Assembly (NCBI GenBank): GCA_946807835.1
Contig: OX327705.1
Span: 12,864,501-12,928,500, forward strand
DNA: 64,000 bases
Direction of reading: 5' to 3'
Origin: Ailanthus altissimus
Lineage: Eukaryota; Streptophyta; Magnoliopsida; Sapindales; Simaroubaceae
Below, piece by piece: positions 1 to 13,090 of the stretch. Made by a program: the position numbers and the translations under genes. The notes beneath the pieces are model-generated. The model made no database searches. It was not told the DNA's origin and saw nothing but the letters and a program-made list of their open reading frames with translations. Positions within the stretch are counted from its first letter, which is position 1. The number at the start of each line of letters is the position of its first letter.

Positions 1-3000
1 AAGTTATACCCATGATCTAAAGTGTTATTAATTAACGATTAGAAATATTCTTCTACACATCTCATATTTAATCTTATAGAAATAAGATGGGTATCTTATA
101 GAGATAAGATCAATATGAGCAATCCGTTAATATACTTGATTTAGGCACAACAACTATAGGATACCAGAAAAATATTTTGACTTGCTAATGAATTTGAGAT
201 TAGTCCTAGATTTAGGAAAACTTGGATATATTATTAATTAAAAGATAATAAAGACGTGTTTCTGATGATGTCTCTTTGAAAAAGGTTGAGATTTATCAAA
301 AATAGATTAAGAATGATTTGAGAATCAAATCATATATCCTGGCCTCAATGTTTAATGATCTTCAGTAGAAGCATGTGTATATGAGATATGCAAAGGGTAT
401 TGTGCTTCATCTGAAAGATTATTAGATATATCCAAATCACAAATAGAGAATTGTCACAGTGAAAAGTGTTTCCACTATAGTGAGGTTTGATATAATAAAT
501 GTTATTATTTAAGGTACCTTACCTTAAGAAAGATATATCCCTTAGATATCTGTTTACCAATCATAGACATTTTATTGGCATTTGATGCTAATAAGTGCAA
601 GGGTATGAGATATCACATATCCTTCTCATATTTGCAAAGCGTTGCATAATTTGAGAAATTTCTAGGTGAACAGAACAAATAGTACTTCAAAAACTTTGAA
701 TAATAAGAAATTCTGGGACATTAAATTATGCCATGTAAACGTGAGACAACTATCATGTCTAGTTAAGAATAGGCTAATACTAGATCTGACTATAAAATCT
801 TGGCCATTTTATAAATCTTGCATTTGAAGGAAAATAACCAAATTTTTGTGTAGGTATTAGATACTGGCCTACTGATTTATTAGAATTAGTACATATTGAT
901 GTATGTGGTCTAATGAATCATACTACTATTGAGTAAAGTTCAATACTTCATTATCTTTATCGTGATTTTTCACGATACATACATGTTCTAGAAAATACGA
1001 GTCGAAAATTTTTGAAATGTTCAAAGAGTTCCGACTAGAAGTAGAGAAACAAATTCTTATGTACATTCAATGTCTTTGATCAGATCGAGATAGTTCATAT
1101 ATGAGCAGTAAATTCACAGATTATTTAAAGTAGAATAGGATTCTTGCTCAGTATAATCCTTCAAATACTCTGCAACACAAAGGTCTCCAAGAGAAGAGGA
1201 ATAATACTTTATTAGATATGGTCTGATTGATGTTGAGCTTCACTGATCTTCTAGAAAATCTATAGGTTGTGTTCTAGAAACTGCTACTCACTTATTGAAT
1301 AGATTTTCATTGAAAGCTGTTCCCTCCACTTTGTATTGGATTTGGACTGGAAAGAAACTGATCTTAAAATATTTTAAGATTTAAAGCTATCTTGTTCACA
1401 TAAGATTTACATAACAGGATAAACTTGCACTCAAGCAGTATAAGTATCGGTTCAATAAGTATCCCAAGCAGTCTTTGGGATATCAATTCTATGATCCAGA
1501 GAAACGAAACATCTTTATTTCTCATTACGCCATCTCTTATGAGAAAGAGTTTCTCATAGATTATAAGGATTATAGAAAGATTGAACTTGGTGAAGTCAAT
1601 TAAGAAGTATATGAACTGATAGTGGAACTTCAAGGATAATTGAGTGAAATACCTTAACACACTCATCCGGTAGGTCAGAAAGGATATCAAGGGTCACTTA
1701 TTAGGTATGCTTGATACCTAATGGTGCCATTGTTGTTTTCTTAGATGAAGCATTGAATCTTTTGACTTATAGAGAGGCGATGTTAAACATCGATTCAAAA
1801 ATTGAAAAAATGCCATAAAATTTGAAATTGACTTTATGCTTGACAATCAAGTCATAGACTTGGTTGTACTTTCCCTAGGAATTATTCCTATTTGTTTTAA
1901 ATGAGTTTCGAAAGTGAAAGTGTGGGCCTAATATGAAGGTAGAGACCTTCAAAGTTCGATTGGTGATAAAAGATTACACTCAATGATTTGGGATTGATTA
2001 TGAGGAAACCTTTTTCATTAGTAACCATGCTTAAAAGTCAATTCAAATTTTGTTGTCTATTATAGCATATTAAGATTTTGAAGTCTGACAGATGGATGTA
2101 AATATGGTTTTTTAAAATATAGATCTCAACTAAGAAATATGTATGGAACAGCCTAAATGTTTCACATTCAGCCTAGTTTCTAATATGATGTGCCAATTAA
2201 AGAAGTTCATGAGGACTTAAGCAGTTTTCTGAAGTTGAAATCTTTGTTTTAACAAAGAAATCAGAGAGTTTGGTTTTATCAAGAACGAAGAGAAACGTGT
2301 GTATTTAAAAAGGGCAATGGAAGCATAATTGTCTTTCTAGTTCTCTATGTAGAAGCCATACTTATTGTCGGAAACGACATTGGTTTGTTGCAAGTTAGTC
2401 CGTTAAGAGTTATTTGAGTAAGAACTTATCCATGAAAGATTTAAAAAGACTTCCTATATAGTAGGTATATAGCTTTATAGAGATAAAGCTAGAATGCTAA
2501 TAAGACTATCTCAATCCTTGTACATAGAAAATGTTCTTGAAATATGTAACTTTATTAACTATACGAAGTTTATGTACCTTTTAAACATGGCATTCATCTT
2601 TCTAATAGGAACTGTCCTTAACATGAAGATGAAAGAGTTAGAGTATCTAACATGCTATGCATATTAGCTAAAGGTAGCTTGATATATACCATGTTATGTA
2701 TGAGACTCGAATTTGGATATTTGTAAGTGTTACAAGCCTGTATCGATATGATTCAAGTGACAACCATTGTAAGGTCATGAAACATATCTAAAATACCTCA
2801 AAGGTATAAAAGATAAGTTTCTGAATCATAGAGAATGATACTTACAAATGAAATGATAGATAGCCTCAGACTTTTAGTCTAGTTCGAATTATTAAAAGTT
2901 TACATATGTTATGTATTTCTTCTTAACGGTACCACAATTAGTTGAGAGAACAATTTAAATAACCACGACTGGTTCTATTTTAGATGCAAAATATATTGCG

Positions 3001-3472
3001 GCTTAAAAAGCTTGCAAAAGAAGTTCTGTGGATATTCAAGTTAGTTACAGAGCTTAAAATAGTTCCATGCTTAGCAGATCCTATCCCACTATAAGGTAAC
3101 AATAACGAGGCAATTGCTTAAGCTAAAAAGCTGTAAGGCGCATTATAATTGCTGATCATGTGGACTCTGATACCACATAATTAGAAAGTTCTTAGTTATT
3201 AGAGATGTAATAGAATCTAAGATACATTCCATGAATAACGTTATGAATCCACTCAGACCTTAACTCACTCAGACCTTAATTGTTGATCATGTGGACTCTG
3301 ATACCACATAATTAAAAAGTTCTTAGTTATTAGAGATGTAATAGAATCTAAGATACATTCCATGAATAACGTTGTGAATCCACTCAGACCTTAACTCTTA
3401 AGGTGTTTAAGAAACTATTGGAGTTGATAGATATGAGATATCATCATTCATGGCATTAAAGCAAGTGGGAGT
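1..3472 (+). pseudogene. Copia-1 gag-pol remnant (Ty1/copia polyprotein, 5' end outside window)
   Basis: This is a heavily decayed Ty1/copia polyprotein with many stops and frameshifts. Read conceptually, it shows a gag segment at about 240-560 (SYILASMFNDLQ). Integrase-like segments follow at about 880-1700 (LVHIDVCGLM, and ETATHLLNRF near 1280). Reverse transcriptase lies at about 1930-2750 (KVRLVIKDYTQ, the QMDV motif near 2090, and a degraded VLYVEAILIV version of the YVDD box near 2345). An RNase H end lies at about 2960-3130 (DAKYIAA). The order gag, integrase, RT, RNase H is that of Copia rather than Gypsy. The polypurine-like stretch just before 3473 and the LTR that follows mark the 3' end of the internal region. 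The gene is non-functional. Confidence 0.8.
3140..3404 (+). repeat. 131-bp tandem duplication in the Copia-1 3' region
   Basis: A segment beginning TGATCATGTGGACTCTGATA occurs at 3153 and again at 3284. The two copies are almost identical (about two mismatches seen by eye). The surrounding element is much more decayed, so this duplication is younger than the insertion. Confidence 0.85.
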
Positions 3473-4231
3473 TGTTGAAAATTATACTTACGTGATATTT
3501 CAATATTGTATAAATATTTTTAAAAAAAGCATTAATATTAAATATATATAGTAAAATGCTTATAATATTTCAGACATTATATGATCTGAAAAAGTTTAGA
3601 TTTGATCTTAAAGAGTTTAAACCAGAGCTAAGAATTAGCAATACTGAAACTTATAATTGCTAAGAGTTAGCACTGCTAAGAGTTAAAAGGTTGTATAGTT
3701 AGCGAAATCTAAAGAGTTGGAGCGTTATCTGAAATGGGACAAAGACTTAGGATATATTAGCAATGATATAGTTGTAATGAGTTGTAAATAGTGCTAGAAA
3801 ATGTCATTGTGCAAGTATGTTCTTAAATTTTATGTTCTTGATCTATCTTCACTGATGTGGGTCTATCGGTGGAGACCTTATCATATATAGATCAGTGTAT
3901 GTCAATATCTGGATAGCCTAGATGGTTAAGTTTAGTAGATCATGAGCTTAATGGAAGCTCGTATAGGCATATGGGTATTTAGTAAATACTGTGTACTAAA
4001 TAGACTCAATGAGGATCTTTAATAGACATCTCAGAAAGCCATCAATAGAGGGTCATCTCGAGTTGAGTAGTATTCGTAGTCTCTTAACCTAAGCATCATA
4101 GTGGACTTGTGAGTGATCCACCATACTTAAGTTTCACACATGTTAGAGACCTTTTATGGTCTGGCCGCTAGGTGTCACTGGGTATGATCTGCTGCTCATA
4201 GTGTTTAATGTAGATAGATATGGGATCCATC

Positions 4232-6840
4232 TGTTAGGGGTGCCTGTTTATTCCAGTTCGCAATCTAAACCTATTGGGTATGTGCATGTGGTACATGTGT
4301 CCATTTTAAATTTTATATATATACACATCAAATACAATATATACACTATTTATGTATCTCGTACATAAATATTTGCAATAGAAATTAGAAATCTAATTTC
4401 CTAAAAATAAACACAATAAATTTTATTCAATTACACTAATTAATGAATAAAATTAAACTATATTAATCATATTAATACAGAATTGAGAGATATCACCTAT
4501 CAAGCCTTTGAAATGGATTTATTCTAGAGTATCGCTCAAAGTAGACCCATTGGCAGTTATAGGACCCAACGTGGTAGGCTTAAGTCGCAAGAACAGTAGC
4601 TTTTAATTTTTCAGCATCGGCTTAATACTTAAACCATGGGATTAACTCTTAATCTCCAAAGCCTATCACTTAGACTATATTTATTTTATTCTTGATGTAT
4701 TCAACACTTAAATTCATGAAAACACAATTAACTTAAATACAACAATGGTGGCCATTTATATAAGTGAAGAATATGAATAACAAAATAACTTTTACTATTA
4801 AACTTTTCCTGTTTTTAACACTTAAAAATTTAAAACAACAACAATGTTTCTCACCATCAAAATGCCCAACCACCTTGTTAGCTTCAAATGAAAATGAAAA
4901 CTATTTTTATTTTCTTTCTTCCTCCCTCCTTATCCAAGAACTATATTTGAGCTATTATTATTTGTTTCAAAACATAAAATGAATTCAAAGGCTCTCTTAC
5001 CCCATGGATGGCCACTATCACCATTATATATTCATCAAATGAATATATATATTAATAATAATAAGAAATATCTTTATATTTTACAAAAATATTATTATTA
5101 AAAGACTTTGGCTTATCAAATAAGCCAATCAAGTGTCCAACTTGGACACAAAGGGATGACCAACAATCACTTGTGTTTGACAATCATAATTTCATTCAAG
5201 TCCTCATAGTTTCATTTAATTTCTCTTTCAAGCAACATTTATTTTAATTTAATTTATTCTTCAATAAAATCTCATTTTATTTAGAAATTAAGTCCTTAAT
5301 AAAATATTTACTTTATTAATTTAATCATAAGCTAACAATTAACTATAGTTAAATTAACTAATTACTTGACTCTTAAATGATAATAATATTTAAATTATTT
5401 AATACTTAAATAATCGATTTAGAGGAATAATCTTTAAGCATTTAATTAGCCTAATGTAGGTTCCACCATATCTAATGCTTGAGTCAATTTAACCGAAGAC
5501 TCACTATGCGTTACGTGTCACTATTTAATTACTTAACAATAATTATTAACTAATTATTATACTTAACACTAAAGTACTGTCACGTGTGCATCCCGAGGGT
5601 TCCTGAAATAAATATTCGGTTCTGTTAAATATTACTAAATTGAATAATTCAATCTAATACGTTGCCCTAGTACACAACGAGTACATTTCATATTGCAAGA
5701 CTCCATAGGTCCATGCCCAATTCGTCAAATGAAACTATTCCATAAGTCTATGATCGATGCCCTACGCACATGTCACAAATATTACAAATCAGTGCGTTAG
5801 ACTATACAAGACGAGGTCACAACGCATACGTATAATCTTTCTATAATCTATTTCCTGATGTGCGAGGATATAGATTTACACTGTCAAATCCCAATATACT
5901 CATCCATAAACTTATCTCTAGATTTGTATTTTCAAGAACAATACGCAAACGCCTTTGCTATATTGTTCAACCCTTTAGGAAACACCTTTCCCAAGTTAGT
6001 ATTCGTGACCACGAGAGTTTCTGAAATACAATCTCGGAGCATTTGCATATACTACTTCCATATGAGAGCTGATGAATTCTATATTTGTATACACCGAACT
6101 TCATAAGCATTGGACCATACCCAACGACACTCAGTGGTCACACCATGAAAGGTCCATGACATGCGTGGAACTAAAGTATGGTGAATCACTTACAAGTTCA
6201 CTATAGCACTTAGGTCAAAGGATTACGTATACTACTCAACTCGAGAGGACTTACCATTAATAGCTTCATAGGATGTCTATTGGCATCTTCATGAGTCTGT
6301 TCAGTATTAAATTTTGACTGAATACCCATATACATATATGAATTTTTCGATAAGCCCATGGTCAGCTAAAAACAACCATCTATAGCATATACTAATCTTT
6401 ATAAAATGGGCCACCAACAGACTCGCATCGGTAAAGCAGATCAGGAACATAGTGTTTGAGGATATATTTACATAATGACATCTCTTAGCACTTATTGCAA
6501 CTCCTTGCAACCATGTCATTACTAGTATACTCATAGGTCTTTATCCTATTACAGACAAAGATTTAACCTTTTAGATATTACTGGCTCTTATAGCCTACTT
6601 ACTTTTAGAGTGCTAACTGTTAGCATTTATAACTCTCAGCTTTAGTAATTCTTAGTATTGGTCTAAACTCTTATAAACCAGATCTGAACTCCTTCAGATC
6701 ATATAATGTCTATAACGTAATAAGCATTATACCATGTATTTATCTTATTTTAACGATTATCCAAAATGTTTACTGTATAAATATTAAATAATTTAATATT
6801 CATACAACGTTGGAATAGTATGTAAGCACGAACTCCAACA
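4232..6840 (-). repeat. solo LTR-A nested in the Copia-1 LTR (inverted)
   Basis: Read on the minus strand, it begins TGTTGGAGTTCGTGC at 6840 and ends ...CCCCTAACA at 4232, about 2.6 kb. It is flanked by near-identical 5-bp duplications, CCATC (4227-4231) and CCATT (6841-6845). No primer-binding site or coding sequence accompanies it, so it is a solo LTR. A TATA-like CACTTATATAAATGGCC lies near 4758. The short reading frames inside it (for example 4764-4982, 5858-6106 and 6307-6534) show no protein family and are treated as non-coding LTR sequence. Confidence 0.8.
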
Positions 6841-7950
6841 CCATTAGCTTATAGAGGTGAGTTGTATATCCTGATATTCCAAAATTGTATTTTATGAAGT
6901 TTTGTGACCATAAGTATAAAATCATGGATAGAGTTTCCTGTGGGATAAATAATATCGCAAAAGTGTTTGTGCATATTATTTATATAAATATGAATCTGGA
7001 GATAAGTTTATGGTTGAGCATATGAAAATTTGACGGTGATGATCTATATTTTCACTCTTCTAGAATATAAATAATAGAGAGATTATACGAATATGTATTA
7101 ATCTCAGTTTGTATGGTTCAACGTGTCATTTTATAATATCTATAACATGTATGTAGGGCATCATTTGCGAATTTACAAAAAAATTTCGTAAAATAAACGA
7201 GAATGAATCTAAAAAATCTCACATTATAAAATATATTTATTAAATATTAAAATAGTGCATTGGATCAAATAATTTAATATAAAAAAAAATTTTATTTTAA
7301 AATCTTTCAAAAAAATTAATGAAGTTAAATATTAAATTCAAAACGTTGACGGGTGAAGAGTGATTACCATTACTGCTTACCTCATGCCATAACACGCTAC
7401 CAAGTGTCAATCAAGGCATGATAAAACTTTATTATGACATGACAAGTGGCAAGTCAATTGCCACCGTTCACTAAATTAAAGACAGATCTCTTTAAATGGT
7501 AAGTCGTGTCTAATTGCAAATTGGTTTGCAATTCTTAATGTAACTAAGCAATTTACAATCCGCAATTTGGCAAAAGGGCTTTTAAAAGGTACTTTAAAAT
7601 GGCAAAAGAAATTGCCACCATTTTCTTGTTTAAGGACACATGTCCTTTAAGCAAACAATATTGTATTATGCTTTTAGCTAGCATTCGGCGACCGTAACAA
7701 AGAAAAATGCCACCCTTCATTTATATAAGACACATGTTCTTCTTTTTTCAATAGCAAAAAATATATATTATATTGTAAAATCTTGCGATTGGAGGAAAAG
7801 GGTGGCATTCGGCAATTCATATGATTTTATATTGCAAATTGTTTGCAATATAAATGGAGGCAATTTGAAGAGTTGTAATGAAGTGGATTCGGCAATTTAA
7901 TAAGTGTCTTTTGTAAACAAGTAGCCATTTTCCTTGTGCAAGAAAGATTA

Positions 7951-8099
7951 GCAAAACAAAGGCTTAAAAATACAAAAGAAAAAGAGTTTTCTTTTGTTAC
8001 TTATTAACTTGGCCGAGAGTCCTTTCTTGCAAAACAAAGGCTTAAAAATATAAAAGAAAAAGAGTTTTCTTTTGTTACTTATTAACTTGGCCGAGAGTC
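7951..8099 (+). repeat. 78-bp tandem duplication in LTR-A
   Basis: The unit starting GCAAAACAAAGGCTTAAAAA at 7951 repeats at 8029, about 1.9 copies with one or two mismatches. It lies in the downstream part of the Copia-1 LTR. Confidence 0.9.
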
Positions 8100-8427
8100 A
8101 TAATGAAGCAAAGAAGTTGTTTCAAAGTTAAAATTCTATTAAAATATAAGATTATTATTCTAGCTTCACAATTTCACATTATTACAGATTAGAATTATTC
8201 ACAAGATCATTTTAAGGTGAATTCTAAAAATTGAAATTACTCCAAATTTTCTTCGAGAATAATTTCTAACCTCATTAGTTTAATAAAATATAAATTTAGT
8301 ATATGTATATTATAATAAAAAATTAATTTTTCTTTTTGCTGCATTAATTTGTATATAAGACATGTAAATAAATTAAAATTAAAAATTATAATATACACAT
8401 TTGCACCTCACATACAGTACACCAACA

Positions 8428-9361
8428 AAAAGTGGCTACGATCTCCGAAATATATCACTTATAAGGTAAGTGGTTACAATCTCAAAATCTCAATCACTCT
8501 TAATATACTGTCAATTAAAGTGAAAATAGCCTAACTTTTTTCACTCATGATCTTTAAATTTAACATGAATAGAGCTCAATTATAAAAAAGTGATTCAAAC
8601 AATAATAGGAGGGTAATGACACTTTTTTTCAACTAAACACTTTACAAACTTCATCTCTTTTTCACAAAATCACTGACTTGCATCAAAAGGTCTTCGTCAA
8701 AATTAACACCGGCAAATCATAACAATATTTTCTTTTTTGCAATGAAACTTGAGCAGTTAAGTTCAGAATCAATATTCAACGCAGTCCAATCCAATAGGCC
8801 TACGTTCGTTTCGTCAAAAATAAATTCAAAGTTTATTAGCTTTGAAAACCAAAATTTTCAACGTCTTACTTTTACATATTTATCCAAGGGAAATTTTTGT
8901 TTTATCAAATAGTTAATAAATAGACTTAATGTTAAAATCCTTAGTAAGATTTGGGGCCAAAAAGAGTATTTTACACAAACTAACCTCCTAAACAGTACAA
9001 ATACACGTTAGCTTTTTATATTTGAAAACAACGAGCTCTCTTAACACCTCTTTAATCATTATTTTCATTCTTTACGACCCATGTTACAAAAACCACGTCC
9101 TTAACCAAAGAAAAATAGCGAAAAAACACAACCTTAGAAACAAGAAGAATACGCTCAAGTCATATATTGCTCATCCTTCCTCCTTAAACCCTAGAAGCGC
9201 AAAGAATATGCATAAATCATACATTGCTCGTATAATAAGTATGTTGAGCCTAAAATAATCCTTTTCAATCTTTAATAACCTTAAATTTATGTTTTTCCAT
9301 TATTTATTGAGCACTCTTATACGTTCTTCATTATAGAAAGAAATTTTAACCAGGCAAAGTG
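8428..9361. other. intergenic, nothing recognised
   Basis: AT-rich sequence. Short open frames at 8349-8534 and 9022-9258 have no recognisable domain and low-complexity composition. Confidence 0.6.
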
Positions 9362-9560
9362 GTAACACTGAGCTTCTTAGCCTTGAAGATCTTTAGAAAC
9401 TCTGTGGGCCTTACTCCTCGAACTCAATTGGTGAGGCCGAAGTGCAAGTTAAATTTAGCCAATCAAAGTTGCAATACTAGGTTTCTTAGCCTTTAAAGAC
9501 CTTAAGAAACTCTATGGGTCTTACTCCTCGAACTCAATTGGAGAAGAGGCTAAAGTCCAG
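9362..9560 (+). repeat. about 110-bp tandem duplication
   Basis: The stretch TTCTTAGCCTTGAAGATCTT (from 9374) recurs, diverged, at 9483. The shared TTACTCCTCGAACTCAATTG occurs at 9411 and 9521, which gives a period of 109-110 bp and about 1.8 copies. Confidence 0.8.
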
Positions 9561-10087
9561 TGGCTCAAGTCAAGTAGTATAACATAAAGACCCATCTCGT
9601 AGTACTTTCACAACCATTACCATGTGACCATGTCTACATAGCAGTTCATTAATCACCAACTGCCACGTAATATATAAAATGTAAAACGGTCGAATATGTG
9701 ACTTGTACTTAGCATGTGGGATGGGTCTATACCATTTTAAAACAAAATAAAAAAATTAATCTCAAATGCTATTTATATATACAAAGATAACTAAACCCAA
9801 TTCTCTCCCTTTCTTTGTCCTTCTCCCTTTCTTTTTCACTTCTTATTTCACCATTAATTATGTTATTGACTTAATTGCTAGTATTGGGAGGGCGCTTTAA
9901 CATTAGCAAGTGAGGCAATTATTTGAGCCCAATCAAAATTTGGTTACCCCTAGATTGTGCTTCAAACTAAATTATTTAAAAGGCTCGTGGCAGTTCACTA
10001 GAAAATCTATCACACGGGCAGATAAGATTTGATTAATAAGAAAATATTCTCAGTCTCATAAGGCCTTCTTATTGAAATCTCCTAAGG
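9561..10087. other. intergenic; possible small MITE at about 9588-9732
   Basis: No gene is visible. Imperfect terminal inverted repeats (AGACCCATCTCGTAGTACT at the left; its diverged reverse complement ending GGGATGGGTCT at the right) bound about 145 bp, the size of a MITE. No clear target duplication is seen. A pyrimidine-rich stretch (CTCTCCCTTTCTTTG) follows at about 9800-9850. Confidence 0.3.
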
Positions 10088-10700
10088 ACTAAGGACTGAG
10101 GCTGACCACTTATGCCCTCATTGAGGCTTCACGTAAATCCTCATCGAAGTTGATCATATAAACACTCACCGAGGCCTTATATAAGTCCTTATTGAGGGCT
10201 TATGTAAGTTCTTACTAAGGTTGATTCGTAAATCCTCATCGAGGTCCCACGTAAGTCGTCACTGAGGACGACCACATAAGCCCTTACCGAGACTGATGAT
10301 ATAAACCCTCATTGAGGTCCTATATAAGCCCTTATTGCGATTGACCATGTAAGCCCTCACCGAGGCCTACCATGTAAGACCTCATCAAGGTTGACTAAGT
10401 AAGTCCTCATTAAGGCCGACCACGTAAGTCCTCATTAAGGCCGACCACGTAAGTCCTCATTAAGGCCGACCACGTAAGTCCTCATTGAGGCCAACACATG
10501 AATCCTCATCAAGGCTTACTATTTAAGCCCTCACCGAGGCTCTACATAAGTCCTCACCAAGGTCGACCACATAAGTCCTCACAAAGGTCGACCATGTAAA
10601 TCTCCATCGAGGCCTTACATAAGTTCTTATTGAGGCCAACCATGTAAATTTTCACCAAGGCCCCACTTAAGTCCTTATCAATGTTCCATATAAGCCCTCT
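10088..10700 (+). repeat. 22-25 bp minisatellite array
   Basis: A degenerate unit related to CACGTAAGTCCTCATTAAGG repeats for about 600 bp. Exact 25-bp copies start at 10421, 10446 and 10471. Outer copies drop to about 22 bp and diverge. No frame stays open through the array, so it is not a repeat protein. It may be part of a decayed LTR that ends in the following AT-rich stretch. Confidence 0.9.
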
Positions 10701-12420
10701 AATAAGTTAACAGACAAACTACTAAAGCCTCTTGAAGATTGAGATATTAATCAACTAGGACCGAGGACTCAAAGCAACCCGAAGACTCAAATCCCACTAT
10801 TCTTGAGATCTCAAAATCCAAGATTCCTAGTATAAATGCTACTTCTACAATCTCAAGAAAAGTTCAAATCAGGAAGGTATAGGTATGTCGTAATTCTAAA
10901 AGGACTCTATAATCAAGTACAATAACGCTATAAAAAAAGGCTAAATAATGAATAAAAGTACCTTCTTCTAATTCTTCTTCTTCTTCAATTAACTCGTTTT
11001 ATATAAATCAACAAAACCCTAAGACTTCGTTACTAAAAATAACGTCTGTAATGGCTACAATTCCTTGTACTTCTGTTGCAAAAAACACTCTTTATTAGTG
11101 CATTTAAATGATCTAATCAAGTTTAGTGAAATAGATGTAGGTTCACATTGAACTAAATCTCTATAATTATATTTCTCATTTATTTATGATTGTTTTGATT
11201 AATTTTGATTCAAGAGATCCAATTGCCGTTCTAAAAAATAAATAAATTTAACTCAAAAACTCAAAATATCCAAAGAAAGAAATCGACACTTTTATATAAA
11301 TACTTTTTTAACTAATCACAATATCCTTTAAAAACTTTATCTCTATTTAAAAGCTAACTAAGACATTGTTATATATTTATTCATTATCTTTGAAGTTAAA
11401 AGTATTATTTTTTTATAATACAAATTTTAAATAAACTTTTTTTTCTGATTTAATAAAAATTTTATTTAAGCATTTAGTAGTGTCGCTTTCTATCTAATGC
11501 TATACATTATCAAACATTCTTTGCTCATTCAATAAAAATGATCAGACCCTCTTTTTTCTTAAGTTTTCATCAAATTTTTCTCAAAAGAGTATTTGAGTTC
11601 TATGAAAATGGAAAAGAAATTCAATGAAAAATTTGAAGAAATTATTAAAGGAAAACTTTCTCGACATCTCCAAAAGTAAAAAAAGAAAAGAAACTATTTT
11701 TACTTTTTTCTTCCACCACCTGGGAGGAAGCCTATGAACTCCCTCTCTAGTAGTTCATCTATTCTTTCTTTTCTTTATTTTCTTACATTGTAATAATAAA
11801 TTCCCACATTGATCTTAATCCATTGTAACTTTCTTCCCTTTGGATCTGGTTGATTTAGAATGATTTTGTGTGTTTTTATTATCATTTTCATTGTTGACAG
11901 TTATAATAAATTTTTCTTTTAAGTTTGAGATTATCTTTCTTCGATATGAAAAAATATGTTTATCTATTACGGATTGATACTTAGGATATTTACTACTAGA
12001 TTAATCGAAGGAGCTAACAATGGCGATAAAGATCAAGTTGAAAATGCTGAGGAGTATTTCTGATGAGCTGGTGGCTTTTATCTCAATCTCCTTCGTACAA
12101 ATGTTTCTCTGTTCGTTACTGAGTTTTCAACGATTATTCCGTTTATTTAATTGTAATAGATTGACAGTAAATCAATCCAGATAAATTATTATTATTATTA
12201 TTTAAAAGAAAGATTTGAAGGATTACAATAATTTTTTTTTTGAAAAAAGGTGCATTCTACGGTATTTGGATAAAATTTCCAGTATTAATACCCATAACAA
12301 ATTGAGACATTGGATTGATCTAACGGTGTATAATATTTATTAAAATAAAAAAATTAATTTAATATTTAAAAATTCATGAAGTATTCAACCGGCTATAGTC
12401 TATAAAAAAAAGGGGGCTAT
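10701..12420. other. intergenic, no gene recognised
   Basis: AT-rich DNA with poly-A and poly-T runs. A frame opening at 12020 gives a short peptide (MAIKIKLKMLRSISDELVAF) of unknown meaning. I cannot support a gene here. Confidence 0.5.
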
Positions 12421-12766
12421 AGTGATAATTATCTACTCAATGAATGAAACCATCTTCCAAAATCATAAACCTTCTTTCTCCTTTCTCACCTACATCTTTC
12501 CAGTTCTCCATCATCGGATATGACGACCGATAAAGCATTCCGACCAAAAGCGACCGATAAATCATTCCGCACCATCAACTTGTTCGGGTCAGAGGAGAAC
12601 GCCGCCGCAAAGCCCGCCGCACCATGAACTTGTTCGGGTCAAAGGAGAACGCCGCTGCAAAGCCCTTAATTACTTAGTAGTTATCGATGTCTTGCCATCA
12701 GCGATTTGCTGTATTACCAACCGTTCAACTAACTTCATCTGCCAACTGCCATCCTCCAGTTAACAG
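12421..12766 (+). pseudogene. exon-1-like gene fragment with 50-bp internal duplication
   Basis: A pyrimidine-rich, leader-like stretch (12440-12510) is followed by an ATG at 12521. It opens a 35-codon frame containing the peptide FRTINLFGSEENAAAKPAAP before a stop. The stretch is clearly richer in GC than its surroundings. A 50-bp unit (ACCATCAACTTGTTCGGGTC at 12571, ACCATGAACTTGTTCGGGTC at 12621) is duplicated, and the second copy breaks the frame. A donor-like CAG/GTATAAT occurs at 12766-12767. The look is that of a captured 5' UTR plus first exon. I do not recognise the parent protein. The neighbouring 13.1-kb Ca2+-ATPase fragment, on the other strand, suggests that a transposon collected more than one gene piece here. 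Confidence 0.35.
12567..12665 (+). repeat. 50-bp direct duplication
   Basis: Two near-identical 50-bp units, containing TTGTTCGGGTC and GGAGAACGCCGC, lie head to tail inside the gene fragment. Confidence 0.9.
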
Positions 12767-13090
12767 GTATAATACAATGTTCCAATTTTTGCTTTAATTA
12801 TTTCTATTATTTAATAATTTTGATAAAATATCATAATAGCCTAATAAATATCTCAACAATTAAATTTCAATCGTATCTGTACGACAAGTTTTTTTTTTTG
12901 GTCTTATTTTTGAATCAATTGATATGTGAGAACAAATTTAAAAATTTGAAGTAAGTTCAGAGTACAACAAGGTAAAATACAGAATTTGAACATAAAAAGA
13001 TAATGCATTTGCACGACAACGAAAGAAATTTGCAAAGGACACTTCCTGTGAATGAAATACTAGTAAAAATTCAAAAGTGGCAATGCTTAT

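Larger units (their letters stand above)
3473..8427 (+). repeat. 3' LTR-A of Copia-1, split by a nested inverted LTR-A
   Basis: The LTR starts TGTTGAAAATT directly after a purine-rich tract (GCAAGTGGGAGT) and runs to 4231. It resumes at 6846 and ends near 8427 in ...CACCAACA. The continuity is visible. The text before the break (ATATGGGATCCATC) plus the text after it (AGCTTATAGAGGTGAG) aligns with the uninterrupted LTR-A at 50506-52464. The LTR is about 2.34 kb without the insert. A candidate TATA box (TTATATAAG) near 7722 sits at the same distance from the LTR start as the TATATA tract of the 50.8-kb copy. The 5' LTR is outside the window, so the element's TSD cannot be checked. Confidence 0.75.

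Noticed and set aside
1364..1690. 108-codon minus-strand frame rich in Ile/Leu/Phe
   Set aside because: It is antisense to the integrase region of Copia-1. Its composition follows the AT-rich complement.
7631..7646. Perfect palindrome AAGGACACATGTCCTT as a regulatory site
   Set aside because: A single 16-bp palindrome within AT-rich LTR sequence. No second copy or partner site to support a function.
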